From Endozoicomonadaceae bacterium (GTDB lineage: Bacteria; Pseudomonadota; Gammaproteobacteria; Pseudomonadales; Endozoicomonadaceae): a DNA stretch of 26,842 nt. Position numbers and translations under genes: made by a program. The stretch lies in NCBI GenBank assembly GCA_023146365.1, contig JAGLCE010000118.1, forward strand, positions 1 through 26,842, in the 5' to 3' direction. Each line of letters starts with the position of its first letter. The first letter of the stretch is position 1. Shown here in pieces: positions 1 to 8,712 of this stretch. The notes below the pieces were generated by a model. The model searched no databases. It was not told the origin of the DNA and was given only the letters and a program-made list of their open reading frames with translations.

Positions 1-947
1 CTAGGTTTAGATTCAATGATCGAAGGGTCTAACCGACGAACAAAGCCTGCAACCCAATCTGGATATTTATTTAACGGCAATATTCCCTCCGCAGCCATCA
101 TGGCGATCAATACTATACCGGCTGATGCCTTTCTAGAACATGGACCAATTAGTTCGCGTACTCCGATTTCTCGTCCCTCTTTGAGCTTCTCCATTAGAAT
201 ACACTTTGTACTTTCACTGATTAATGCTCCAATATTTGAAAAGCGTATTCCCGAGTTGCCAGAATATAGTATGTCGATATACTTAGATGCTGTGCAAACT
301 TCCATAGACTTAATGATCATGACTCTTTTTTCCCTAAGAAAGGTTTTTACCGAGGCATCGTACTCTGACTCAGATACTATCTCTGACTCTGATTCAACAC
401 AGCGCGCGCCAGTGCTTTCTTTTGTGGGCTTTACCGAATCACTTATACCGGGCTTAGAATCCGTAGATTGATAGGGCCTAGAATCCAGAGAATCGACAGG
501 AGAGTTGTTACTACGATGAGATAATATACTGAACTCGCTGGGTACCTTTCCCTGCATCATTGGACACTGCTTAAAATTGAGCTTGTGATCCTTCATAGGA
601 TTATCATTTTCATCGAACTGACTTAACGTTCCTTTGCAAAAAACGCATGTCACTTTATCAGAACCATGCTGTCCAGTATATACAAATCCTGCTTCTGCCA
701 CTGATCGAATAGATATTCCTTTCTTTTCAAACAAACGTGCTACTGCTACCAAAGACTTCTCTCTCAGTGCGGTGTTGTATCCTGTGAGAATCATGGAAGA
801 TCCCTCAAACTCATAAGAAGATGATCCTACTGTAAATCCTATAAAAACATTTTGTTTTCTTGCGCCCGTTGGGTCTTCTAATTTTTTGATTATTTCATTG
901 TTCACAGGAATCCTATTAACATGAGTGATAACATTAGTTGTTTGCAT
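1..947 (-). CDS. BIR-domain (IAP-like) protein, partial, C-terminus beyond left edge
   Basis: The reading frame starts at ATG 947-945, with AGGA about 9 bases upstream, and stays open to base 1 (315 codons seen). Residues about 62-130 carry a baculovirus-IAP-repeat signature. It includes AEAGFVYTG (residues 84-92), followed by Cys101-x2-Cys104-x16-His121-x6-Cys128, exactly the zinc-ligand spacing of BIR domains. The usual Trp after the second Cys is Phe111. A Ser/Glu-rich linker follows (about residues 136-185), then about 130 residues I do not recognise. No RING finger is seen in the visible part, but the end is missing. BIR proteins are typical of animals and their viruses, where they bind caspases or IAP antagonists, so in this bacterial context a secreted anti-apoptotic effector is an inference. 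No signal peptide is evident. The domain call is solid; the function is not. Confidence 0.8.
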   Translation of the reverse strand, partial: MQTTNVITHVNRIPVNNEIIKKLEDPTGARKQNVFIGFTVGSSSYEFEGSSMILTGYNTALREKSLVAVARLFEKKGISIRSVAEAGFVYTGQHGSDKVTCVFCKGTLSQFDENDNPMKDHKLNFKQCPMMQGKVPSEFSILSHRSNNSPVDSLDSRPYQSTDSKPGISDSVKPTKESTGARCVESESEIVSESEYDASVKTFLREKRVMIIKSMEVCTASKYIDILYSGNSGIRFSNIGALISESTKCILMEKLKEGREIGVRELIGPCSRKASAGIVLIAMMAAEGILPLNKYPDWVAGFVRRLDPSIIESKP

Positions 948-980
948 TGTTTTACATCCTAGATTTTAAATTTAAATATT

Positions 981-1003
981 TAATGATACTCGATATATCA
1001 TTA
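981..1003. promoter_or_regulatory. Perfect inverted repeat upstream of the BIR gene
   Basis: TAATGATA and TATCATTA form perfect 8-base arms around a 7-base spacer, 34 bases upstream of the BIR gene's ATG. It could be an operator dyad or a leader hairpin. AT-rich arms can also arise by chance, so the regulatory role is tentative. Confidence 0.35.
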
Positions 1004-1533
1004 ACGACTGGTTACGATTCATTAAAAAGTATAATGGATATTATGATTCTTAAGTCTCGTTAAAAGATTGAATGTTTTTTAAGACATTCAGTATTTAGGT
1101 GACATGATAACGATTAAGTTCCATGCGATATTAAAATATTGTTATAATAAAGTTTGGTGTTTTACTGATATTTGAAATTTTAATGTCGCGAGTAAATCTA
1201 CTCTTTCGCCAAAAAATATTTTGTTTTATGATTTGTCTTCTCGAATTTATTGATTATTTAAACGACCATCAAAAAATCAACTTCAGTCTCTACCACATGT
1301 TTAAAATCTCTTTCCTTGAAAAAATATTGCTAATTAAACCGTTCGTATTTTAATTCCGCGTTCCTAAGATTAAGCAAATGAACCAGACTGGATTCAAGCA
1401 ACAGGATGTTTTTATTTGACGTTACAATAATGTAAACAATGCTTCAGAATTAAACTGTTTGAAAAGATGATTTTTCAGGGAAGGCTAAATAGAGTCTAAC
1501 TCCTCTGTTCTGGGAAAGCGGTTATTCATGCGT
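1004..1533. other. AT-rich intergenic stretch with no gene seen
   Basis: No convincing reading frame or RNA gene is visible on either strand. A weak 6-base hairpin (GAATGT/ACATTC, 1070-1089) is present. The stretch separates the AT-rich accessory gene on the left from the end of the conserved hemA operon, and no clear terminator for moeB was found. Confidence 0.5.
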
Positions 1534-2295
1534 CTATGTTTTTATCGTATTACAGGTGGAACACGTAGGGTTTCGCGACAAATTCACTACCTGCCACTCC
1601 ATAGCCAGTGCATCAAACAACATCAATCGTTCAGATAAAGGCTTCCCGATTCCGGTCAGAAGCTTGATGGTTTCTGTTGCCTGTAAAGAGCCAATAACAC
1701 CGGTGACGGGAGAGAGAATACCGGACTCGCTGCACGTCTGTTGTTCTGTCTCGATTTCGGGATAAAGGCAGTTATAACAGGGGCCGTTCTCGCCAAATCC
1801 AAAGATTGCGACCTGTCCGCCAAATCCGATAGCAGTGCCAGAGACCAGTGGTGTACCAGTTCTGATACAGGCATCGTTGATCTCTCGTCGTATCTGGAAG
1901 TTATCGGTACAGTCCACAACGACATCTGCCAATCTGGCTTCTTTCTGCAATTCGGAAGCAGAGAGTGTTCGGGCGATCGCCATAACGCAGATATCCGGAT
2001 TCAAGGCGTGTAGAGATTCTGTGATAGAGAAGGCTTTTGGTCTGCCGATATCTCGTGCAGTATGGGCAATTTGTCGTTGAAGATTGCTGTCATCGACTTT
2101 ATCATGGTCAACAATCACCAGCGTGTCGACACCCGCTGCGCAAAGATAAAGGGCAACCGGACAACCCAGACCACCTGCACCCATGATCAATACCCGACTG
2201 TCCAGCAGCCTTTCCTGTCCTGCAATATCAAGTTCCGGCAACATAATCTGTCGACTGTAGCGTAGTAGCTGCTGGTCTGTGAGTCGTTCAGTCAA
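1534..2295 (-). CDS. moeB: MoeB/ThiF/HesA-family adenylyltransferase (sulfur-carrier protein activation)
   Basis: This E1-like enzyme adenylates the C-terminal glycine of a small sulfur-carrier protein (MoaD for molybdopterin, or ThiS for thiazole). I place the start at TTG 2295, which gives 253 residues, close to the about 250 of E. coli MoeB. The open frame extends to 2430, but that part lies inside prmC. Visible motifs are the nucleotide-binding GAGGLG (residues 39-44), NLQRQ with the Arg finger (71-75), DCTDN (128-132), the zinc ligand pairs C173-x2-C176 and C245-x2-C248, and Cys188 in the loop where ThiF/MoeB have a conserved Cys. It overlaps the end of prmC by 8 bases, with GAGGG just upstream, so it is probably translationally coupled. 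Whether it serves MoaD or ThiS cannot be told here; moeB follows prmC in pseudomonads. Confidence 0.88.
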   Translation of the reverse strand: MTERLTDQQLLRYSRQIMLPELDIAGQERLLDSRVLIMGAGGLGCPVALYLCAAGVDTLVIVDHDKVDDSNLQRQIAHTARDIGRPKAFSITESLHALNPDICVMAIARTLSASELQKEARLADVVVDCTDNFQIRREINDACIRTGTPLVSGTAIGFGGQVAIFGFGENGPCYNCLYPEIETEQQTCSESGILSPVTGVIGSLQATETIKLLTGIGKPLSERLMLFDALAMEWQVVNLSRNPTCSTCNTIKT

Positions 2296-3121
2296 AACAG
2301 CGCCCTCGAGTAACGCGGTCGTGTCCGGCAAGATCCCGTACCGTCTCAACGGCTGTGAAGTGTTGCTCTGCCAGAATATCACGAACATCCGACCCTTGGT
2401 CGTAACCATGTTCAAGCAGTAACCAGCCACGAGGTTTTAGATACGTCGCAGTTTGGCTGGCAATGATCCGGATATCGTCCAGCCCGTCAGCACCTGATAT
2501 TAGTGCTGAGTCTGGTTCAAAACGGACATCACCTTGCTGAAGATGCAGATCGTCGGCACGGATATAAGGTGGGTTGCTGACGATCAGGTCGTAATGCTTG
2601 TCAGGTAGTGCTTCACACCATGAGCCAGTATAAAAACGAACAGAGTACAGGCCGTTGATGTCAGCATTGTAGCGTGCTAGCTCGACAGCCGCCTCAATAC
2701 GATCACTACCAACCACTTGCCAGTTGGCGCGCTCTACCGCCAATGCCAGTGCAATAGCACCAGTACCTGTTCCCAGATCAGCGACTTTGCGTGCTTCCTG
2801 ACCAAAACATCTCAGTGCCTGCTCAACCAGTAGCTCAGTATCTGGTCGAGGAATCAGCGTCGCAGGCGTGACTTTCAGTGTCAGGTTCCAGAAATCCCAG
2901 GTGCCGATCAAATGGGCGATTGGATGGCCTCTCAATCGCAGGTCAATCAATTGTTCAATAGCTGATAGCTGGCCTGTGGTTAGCTCATAATCTGGCCAAG
3001 TGAATAGCCAGGTACGAGGCTTGTCCAATACATGACAAAGTAGCAACTCCACATCCAGTGCAGGTGTGTTGCTGTACTCAGCCAGTTCGTTAACGCGCTT
3101 CAGGATATCCCTGACTTGCAT
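2288..3121 (-). CDS. prmC: Release factor glutamine N5-methyltransferase PrmC (HemK)
   Basis: PrmC methylates the glutamine of the GGQ motif of RF1 and RF2 using S-adenosylmethionine, raising termination efficiency. The 277-residue protein has the SAM-binding motif DLGTGTGAIA (residues 115-124) and the substrate-glutamine-binding NPPY (183-186). An N-terminal helical region contains IPRPDTE (90-96), also typical of the family. Length is normal. Its ATG shares one base with the prfA stop (TAATG), so the methyltransferase is coupled to its own substrate. Third gene of the hemA-prfA-prmC-moeB operon. Confidence 0.95.
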   Translation of the reverse strand: MQVRDILKRVNELAEYSNTPALDVELLLCHVLDKPRTWLFTWPDYELTTGQLSAIEQLIDLRLRGHPIAHLIGTWDFWNLTLKVTPATLIPRPDTELLVEQALRCFGQEARKVADLGTGTGAIALALAVERANWQVVGSDRIEAAVELARYNADINGLYSVRFYTGSWCEALPDKHYDLIVSNPPYIRADDLHLQQGDVRFEPDSALISGADGLDDIRIIASQTATYLKPRGWLLLEHGYDQGSDVRDILAEQHFTAVETVRDLAGHDRVTRGRCFD

Positions 3122-4209
3122 TAATTATCGCCTGCCAGTGATGCGAGTAACTCAGCTTGGTGCTCTTGCCGCAGCGGTTCAATGATCGGTGCCAGATCAC
3201 CTTCAATGATTTCGGACAATTTGTAGAGCGTCAGGTTAATACGATGGTCGGTGACCCGCCCTTGTGGATAGTTGTAGGTGCGGATACGCTCAGAACGGTC
3301 GCCACTGCCCACCAGACTTTTTCGCTGGTCTGCCATCTCTTTGGCGTGCGCCTCCTGCTGGGCGTCTTTCAGTCGGGCATTCAGCAGAGAGAGGGCGCGA
3401 GCCTTATTTTTGTGCTGAGAACGTTCATCCTGACACTCAACGACAATGCCAGTCTGAAGGTGGGTGATTCGAATGGCGGAATCGGTAGTGTTGACGTGCT
3501 GGCCGCCGGCACCGGAGGAGCGATAGGTGTCAATTCGCAAATCCTCCTTACGGATATTGATCTCTTCCTGTTCATCGGGTTCCGGCATGATGGCAACGGT
3601 ACAAGCAGAGGTGTGAATGCGCCCCTGTGATTCCGTTGTCGGTACACGCTGAACCCTATGTGCGCCGGATTCAAACTTGAGCTGTGCATAAGCATCCTGT
3701 CCGACGATCCGAGTGATGATCTCCTTGTAGCCACCGTGCTCACCGAGGTTTTCGCTCAATATTCCAATTTTCCAGCGCTGGGCTTCAGCATAGCGAGAGT
3801 ACATCCGAAAGAGATCACCTGCAAAAATGGCCGCTTCATCACCGCCGGTGCCAGCACGAATTTCCAAAAATACGTTGCTGCCGTCACTGGGATCTTTGGG
3901 GAGTAACAAGAGCTGCAACTCCTGCGTCAATGCTTCAATACGGAGGTCTAAGACTTCAATTTCTTCTTGTGCCATTTCCCGCACATCGGGATCGGCATCC
4001 TTAAGCATGCTTTGGGCTTCTGCATGGTCTTCCAGTACCTGGCAATAGTCCTGGTAGCACTTCACCACTGGCTCTAGTTCAGCGTATTCGATAGAGAGAT
4101 TGCGGAATCGGTTCTGGTCGAAGATGACTTCTTGGTCGCTCAGCAAGGCTGATAGCTCTTCAAAACGGTCTTGCAGATGGTCAAGTTTGCTGCTGATAGA
4201 CGCTTTCAT
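3121..4209 (-). CDS. prfA: Peptide chain release factor 1 (RF1)
   Basis: RF1 reads UAA and UAG and triggers peptide release on the ribosome. The 362-residue product has the PxT stop-codon recognition tripeptide as PTT (190-192) in a conserved VPxTESQGRIH context. The catalytic GGQ (235-237) lies inside SSGAGGQHVN. The N-terminal part is the coiled/helical domain usual for RF1, and length matches the family (about 360). Only one base separates it from the end of hemA and it overlaps prmC, so the three genes are one transcription unit, as in E. coli and Pseudomonas. Confidence 0.97.
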   Translation of the reverse strand: MKASISSKLDHLQDRFEELSALLSDQEVIFDQNRFRNLSIEYAELEPVVKCYQDYCQVLEDHAEAQSMLKDADPDVREMAQEEIEVLDLRIEALTQELQLLLLPKDPSDGSNVFLEIRAGTGGDEAAIFAGDLFRMYSRYAEAQRWKIGILSENLGEHGGYKEIITRIVGQDAYAQLKFESGAHRVQRVPTTESQGRIHTSACTVAIMPEPDEQEEINIRKEDLRIDTYRSSGAGGQHVNTTDSAIRITHLQTGIVVECQDERSQHKNKARALSLLNARLKDAQQEAHAKEMADQRKSLVGSGDRSERIRTYNYPQGRVTDHRINLTLYKLSEIIEGDLAPIIEPLRQEHQAELLASLAGDN

Positions 4210-4210
4210 G

Positions 4211-5581
4211 TCAACGGTTCTTTATTTTTGAGGGACGGACGTCGCCCAAAGAGACTGATTCGACAATTCGTACCGTCACCTCGCGTGATGGTAGTGGCGC
4301 AGGCTTGATAGAGGTAGACATCAAAGTATCGGCAATTGGCAGGTCAAGAAAACTTCTGGCGCAGGTAATAGTGGCAGTGTCGCCTTCGCTGCCGGCTTTG
4401 CGAAGCTGGACACAGGGGGTGTGGATCAATTTGTTGGTTAATCCACGGGCTAGCTGAGTCAGCACTTGCTCGACAGGACGACCGCTCTGAATCAGACGCA
4501 GTGCCTTGTTGATCTCATTATTTCGAAGAATTTCTGCTTTTTTTCGGTAAGTCTTAAGGATGTCGATCACATCCATGGTGCGCATACGTCGCAAGAAATC
4601 TTCACAGCTTGCAGCAATAATCTGTTCGGCAGCCTGAGCGGCCTCCTGCCGACTGAACAGGTTGTCTTCCACGATCTCCCGCAGATCATCCACCGTATAG
4701 AGGTAAATATCCGCCAGATCGCCGACCTCAGGCTCAATATTCCGTGGAACCGCAATGTCGACCATGAAAATAGGGGCGTGACGCCGCTTTTTTAGTGCCC
4801 GTTCCACCGCACCTTTACCCAAAATAGGCAGTTGGCTGGCTGTTGAAGCGATCACTATGTCGGCTTTATGCAGCTCTTCATGGATGTCGGATAGTAAAAT
4901 GGCATGACCGTTGACGTTTTCAGCCAAGCGCAGCGCCCTTTCTAATGTCCGATTAGCGACAATGATGTTGCCTATTCCTTGCTTCTTCAGGTGGCGAGCC
5001 ACCAGTCCTATGGTCTCCCCCGCGCCAATCAACAGGGCAGTATTTTCGGGCAGATCTGCAAAGATTTGGCGAGACAATGTAACGGCGGCATAGGCGACAG
5101 AGACCGGATGCTCACCAATGGAAGTATGCGTTCGAACCTGTTTGGCTGCCGTGAAGGTGCTCTGAAACAGGCGACCCAAATGACTGCCTGTAGCGTTCGC
5201 TTCGCGGGCGATAGCATAAGCAGACTTCATCTGTCCGAGTATCTGAGGCTCACCGAGTATCAGTGAGTCGAGTCCGCAGGCGACCCTCATGACATGATGG
5301 ATTGCAGCTTCTTCTGTATGGCTATAGGTATACGGAGTAATCTCACGAATATCGAGCCGATGAAAATCAGACAACCACTGGTATAACCGCTTAGATCTGA
5401 TGGCACCAAAGCAGTAAATCTCTGTCCGGTTGCAGGTCGACAGTATTGCTATCTCGCAGGCCAATTCCAAGCGCATGGCATCCTGCAAAGCAGGAACTAG
5501 CTGTTCTGGAGAGAACGCAATCTTCTCCCTCAGGCTGACGGGTGCTGTCTGGTGGTTAATGCCAACTGCCAGAAATTCCAT
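4211..5581 (-). CDS. hemA: Glutamyl-tRNA reductase
   Basis: HemA reduces glutamyl-tRNA(Glu) to glutamate-1-semialdehyde with NADPH, the first committed step of C5-pathway haem synthesis. Visible are the catalytic Cys50 in STCNRTE, GINHQTAPV near the N-terminus, the GLDSLILGEPQILGQ block, and a GAGETIG NADPH-binding loop. The C-terminal helical dimerisation part contains LTRGLTNKLIHTP-like sequence (here LARGLTNKLIHTP). At 456 residues it is some 30-40 longer than typical because of a non-conserved tail. It is first in the operon and divergent from the TPR lipoprotein gene, with about 240 bases between them holding promoters for both sides. Confidence 0.96.
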   Translation of the reverse strand: MEFLAVGINHQTAPVSLREKIAFSPEQLVPALQDAMRLELACEIAILSTCNRTEIYCFGAIRSKRLYQWLSDFHRLDIREITPYTYSHTEEAAIHHVMRVACGLDSLILGEPQILGQMKSAYAIAREANATGSHLGRLFQSTFTAAKQVRTHTSIGEHPVSVAYAAVTLSRQIFADLPENTALLIGAGETIGLVARHLKKQGIGNIIVANRTLERALRLAENVNGHAILLSDIHEELHKADIVIASTASQLPILGKGAVERALKKRRHAPIFMVDIAVPRNIEPEVGDLADIYLYTVDDLREIVEDNLFSRQEAAQAAEQIIAASCEDFLRRMRTMDVIDILKTYRKKAEILRNNEINKALRLIQSGRPVEQVLTQLARGLTNKLIHTPCVQLRKAGSEGDTATITCARSFLDLPIADTLMSTSIKPAPLPSREVTVRIVESVSLGDVRPSKIKNR

Positions 5582-5736
5582 ATAAATCGTCTTTTATCTC
5601 TACCTATTAAAGAGGCTAAAGCTCACCGTAGTGACATTTCAGAGTAGTGCATAAAACGCCGACGATTGGGTTGCCGCAAATGTTGTCGTCATATTATCCA
5701 GAAACTCGGGTTAGTATTAAATGTTACGAACACTGA

Positions 5737-5763
5737 TTGTCACCCGCCCATTCATTGTATAAT
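5737..5763 (+). promoter_or_regulatory. Candidate sigma70 promoter for the TPR-lolB unit
   Basis: TTGTCA (5737-5742) and a perfect TATAAT (5758-5763) are separated by 15 bases. This is a slightly short spacer but a strong -10 box, about 59 bases before the ATG at 5822. It is the best rightward promoter seen between hemA and the TPR gene. Confidence 0.4.
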
Positions 5764-5821
5764 CTATTCACGTTGGATGTGAAAGCCCCACAAGGATGCA
5801 TGAAGAAAGTAGAATTTCCCT

Positions 5822-7660
5822 ATGGATATACGTCAACTGAAAATACTGTACTTGGGTCGGAATGGGTTTGTCGTCGCACTTGTGTCATTATGGTTGCAAA
5901 CTCAGCTTCTCGGAAAGAAGAAAATCACGTTGTTAAAGATTAAATCCTATCTTTGCTTTTTGTCGGTTACGCTGCTGGCTATTACCTTTTATGGCTGCAC
6001 CCACCTGCCGTCGTCACCAGGCTCGGCACAGGGAGGGGAGAACGTTGCCACTGAGAATCCAGCGAAGCCAGCAGCATCGTTTGAGCCTGACACACTTTAC
6101 GATTTATTGGTAGCTGAAGTAGCTGGATACCGACAACGCTATGATCTGGCGTTAGGCAATTATCTGCAGCAAGCGCATAAAACCAGTGATCCTAGTATAA
6201 CGGCTCACGCCTATCAGACAGCCATTTTTATTGGTGCTTGGCAAGCAGCACAAGATGCAGCAGAGTTTTGGGTGAGCATTGATCCGAAAAATCCTCTTGC
6301 ATTACGTTCGCATGCTATCGAACTTGCCCGTATGGGTAAGAGTCAGGCTGCCGCAGAACAGATGTTGATCGTACTGAAAATGAAGGGAGATGCCAACTTC
6401 GAATTTGTTGCGATCACCTCGACAGATCAGACCCAAGAAGAACGCGATAAGCTGATTGCGACCTTTGACCAAGCATTAAAACAGCACCCTGATAATAGTC
6501 GGACTCAATTGGGCAAGGCGATACTGTTGCAGTACAGCGGTCGTAATGCCGAAGCCATCAAGCTTTGCGAGCGCATTATAAAACAGGGAAATAATAGCAA
6601 GGCTGTCATGCTAAAGGGAGAGCTTTTAATGATTGATGGGCGCCTCAATGACGCCCAGCGTTTTCTGTCGGATCACGTTGATAAAGCACCTAATAATGTT
6701 CGCTTACGCCTCCTTTACGGTCGAGCGCTGGCGTATGTGCAGCAGCCAGACTTAGCACAAGAGCAGTTTGAGATTCTCCTGGCTCAGTCGCCAAATGACC
6801 CAGAGATATTGTTATCTGTGGGATTGATCTTGATGGAAAACAACATGCTGGAAGACGCTGCGAGATGCCTCAAGCGCCTGAAAGGTTTTAGTCGTTATCA
6901 AAGTCTGGCGGAGTTGTATCTGGGCAAGCTCGCACAACAACAGGGTAATTGGGAGCAAGCTCGACTGCATTATTTAAAGGTGGATGCCCGCAAACTGTTA
7001 ATGCCGACGTATGCTGCGTTGGCTCAGATGCTGGCTGATCATGAAATGTGGTCCCAAGCCGTGAAGGATCTTAGGGCGGCACGAGAACTTCACCCTGATT
7101 TCATGGTACAGTTGTACTTGATGGAAGGAGAGGTGTTGATTGGACAGCGTGCTTATGAGCAGGCTTCTGGTGTGTTGGATGCTGCACTGAAGAATTATCC
7201 CAATAACCAGGGCCTGCTCTATGCTCGAGCCATGCTGGCTGAAAAAACAGGCAATCTTGAACTGCTGGAGCAGGACTTAAGAAAGATCCTGACAATTGAT
7301 CCAGATAATGCCTTTGCGATGAACGCTCTAGGCTACACTCTGATCGATCAAGTTAACCGTTTTGCTGAAGCAAAAGAGCTGGTGACCAATGCGTATATGT
7401 TGAAGCCGAATGATCCGGCTATTATCGACAGTATGGGCTGGGTTGCCTTTCGGATGAAGCATTATAAACAAGCATTGCAGTATTTACGCACGGCTTATGA
7501 AAAGATGCCCAACGCCGATGTGGCTGCACATCTTGGCGAGGTGCTTTGGGTGAAAGGGAGTCGAATGGAGGCGGTTTCTATTTGGGAGCGGGCACTTGAA
7601 AAGCAGCCTGACAGCGAAGCACTTAAAGAAGTCATGGAACGTTTACAGGGTTCTGAGTAG
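5822..7660 (+). CDS. Tetratricopeptide-repeat lipoprotein (PA4667-type)
   Basis: From about residue 90 to the end the protein is a run of TPR-like helical hairpins (for example AIKLCERIIKQGN, AKELVTNAYMLKPNDP, ALQYLRTAYEKMPNADV), a scaffold for protein-protein contacts. The N-terminus has a hydrophobic segment ending in AITFYGC, a plausible lipoprotein signal with the lipidated Cys at residue 60 of the 612-residue frame. Sixty residues is long for a lipoprotein signal. An alternative TTG at 5930 would leave a normal signal of about 23 residues, so the start is uncertain. Pseudomonads have a similar TPR gene between hemA and lolB, which suggests a role in outer-membrane biogenesis, but no function is shown by the sequence itself. 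Confidence 0.8.
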   Translation: MDIRQLKILYLGRNGFVVALVSLWLQTQLLGKKKITLLKIKSYLCFLSVTLLAITFYGCTHLPSSPGSAQGGENVATENPAKPAASFEPDTLYDLLVAEVAGYRQRYDLALGNYLQQAHKTSDPSITAHAYQTAIFIGAWQAAQDAAEFWVSIDPKNPLALRSHAIELARMGKSQAAAEQMLIVLKMKGDANFEFVAITSTDQTQEERDKLIATFDQALKQHPDNSRTQLGKAILLQYSGRNAEAIKLCERIIKQGNNSKAVMLKGELLMIDGRLNDAQRFLSDHVDKAPNNVRLRLLYGRALAYVQQPDLAQEQFEILLAQSPNDPEILLSVGLILMENNMLEDAARCLKRLKGFSRYQSLAELYLGKLAQQQGNWEQARLHYLKVDARKLLMPTYAALAQMLADHEMWSQAVKDLRAARELHPDFMVQLYLMEGEVLIGQRAYEQASGVLDAALKNYPNNQGLLYARAMLAEKTGNLELLEQDLRKILTIDPDNAFAMNALGYTLIDQVNRFAEAKELVTNAYMLKPNDPAIIDSMGWVAFRMKHYKQALQYLRTAYEKMPNADVAAHLGEVLWVKGSRMEAVSIWERALEKQPDSEALKEVMERLQGSE

Positions 7661-7680
7661 ACGTAAGCAGTGACGTCTAC
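7657..7680 (+). terminator. Stem-loop after the TPR gene (weak terminator or attenuator)
   Basis: GTAGACGT (7657-7664) pairs perfectly with ACGTCTAC (7673-7680) around an 8-base loop. It begins within the TPR stop codon. The following TTTAAAG is a poor U-tract, so partial termination before lolB is more likely than a full stop. Confidence 0.45.
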
Positions 7681-7756
7681 TTTAAAGATGATTATGTTAT
7701 TACACGCTCGCTCCACCAAATTCGAGATTGCTTATTTTTGAAGAGTAACGAATTCA

Positions 7757-8374
7757 ATGCAGTATATTCACTGTTCAGTCAGTTATTTAGTCGGAACTCT
7801 GCTTTTACTAATTCTAACAAGCTGCGTCAGTCATACCCAGCGGTCACCGGAGAATGAGAGTCGCTCTTGGCAGCAGCATGAGAGCAATATTTCGGCACTG
7901 ACTCAATGGCAGATTTCCGGCAAGCTAGGGGTTCGAAGCGAGTCCAGTACTGGTGGCAGCGCGACCTTGGAGTGGGAGGAAAATGATGACCATTATACGA
8001 TTTATCTAACAGGGCCTTTTGGACGAAGCATGGCCAGCATCTGGGGTATGCCAGGGTCTGTTTCCATGATAGTACCAAATCAAGCGACTTTAACGGATTC
8101 TTCTCTAGAAAATATGATATACAGACATACGGGATGGGTCGTTCCTTTTAATATGTTGCAGTATTGGGTTAAAGGTATGCCTGCACCTGGCGAATATGAT
8201 GATCTTCAGCTAAACGCGTATAATCGTTTGATGTCGTTATCTCAGCGTGGCTGGGATATTATGTTTGACCGCTATAGCGTTGCATCGGATCATGACATGC
8301 CTGGTCGATTGAGGCTGCACAAAGGTAATACGCGAGTGACGCTTCTCATTCAATCATGGAGTCTATTTTCTTAG
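7757..8374 (+). CDS. lolB: Outer-membrane lipoprotein insertion protein LolB
   Basis: LolB receives lipoproteins from the periplasmic carrier LolA and inserts them into the outer membrane. The 205-residue product has an N-terminal hydrophobic stretch ending in the lipobox LTSC (Cys23), so it is itself a lipoprotein. The family core WQISGKLGVR (residues 51-60), the GSATLEWEE segment and a central ITGP/LTGPFG-like turn are visible, and length is typical. It sits between the TPR lipoprotein gene and the tRNA-Gln/prs region, as in pseudomonads, where ispE would normally follow. Confidence 0.88.
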   Translation: MQYIHCSVSYLVGTLLLLILTSCVSHTQRSPENESRSWQQHESNISALTQWQISGKLGVRSESSTGGSATLEWEENDDHYTIYLTGPFGRSMASIWGMPGSVSMIVPNQATLTDSSLENMIYRHTGWVVPFNMLQYWVKGMPAPGEYDDLQLNAYNRLMSLSQRGWDIMFDRYSVASDHDMPGRLRLHKGNTRVTLLIQSWSLFS

Positions 8375-8556
8375 TGTTTTCCTGCCTATAACTTGCATAT
8401 TCTGCACGCTGGTATTATCGGGTAACACCAGATTTCACAATGAACCCAGTGTGAAATTGCAGGTGTTAATGATATTGCGAAAGATCCAGCCGTCAGGGAT
8501 AATTGCAGCGTCGACAGGATGCCGAATAAGACAGATGATAAAGTGATTGCTGTAAC
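8375..8556 (+). pseudogene. ispE: Possible degraded remnant of ispE
   Basis: Pseudomonads have ispE (4-diphosphocytidyl-2-C-methyl-D-erythritol kinase, MEP isoprenoid pathway) exactly here, between lolB and prs. Only about 180 bases remain. One frame (from 8375) reads, with two stops, FPA-YNLHILH then G-stop-HQI, like the IspE N-terminal PA-K-LNLFLHI...GYHQ. EIAGV follows, then RDNC (IspE RNDC), then PNKTDDKVIA (IspE C-terminal PNK-EADKVxA). The pieces are in the expected order but each is very short. I read this as a collapsed ispE with internal deletions. Chance resemblance cannot be excluded; a family alignment would decide. If real, IspE activity must come from elsewhere or the pathway is lost. 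Confidence 0.45.
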
Positions 8557-8631
8557 TGGGGTGTAGCCAAGCGGTAAGGCAACGGGTTCTGATCCCGTCA
8601 TGCGCGGGTTCGAATCCTGCCACCCCAGCCA
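8557..8631 (+). tRNA. tRNA-Gln (anticodon CTG)
   Basis: The 75-base sequence folds as a cloverleaf. The acceptor stem is TGGGGTG with CACCCCA. The anticodon stem ACGGG/CCCGT holds loop TTCTGAT, giving anticodon CTG (reads CAG). The T arm contains GGTTCGAATCC and CCA is encoded at the 3' end. It lies between lolB and prs. Confidence 0.95.
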
Positions 8632-8712
8632 ATCTTTAACGATAGACAGCAATGGTAATACTCGTATGCTCAGATATAGCTTATCCAATTGCAAGAAACT
8701 CAAGGTGCTACT

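Noticed and set aside
16..471. Plus-strand frame of 151 codons at the left edge
   Set aside because: It is antisense to the BIR-domain gene, which has clear domain evidence and a better ribosome site.
2296..2430. N-terminal extension of MoeB to an ATG at 2430
   Set aside because: It lies wholly inside prmC, has no family similarity, and the TTG at 2295 gives the normal length with a coupled start.
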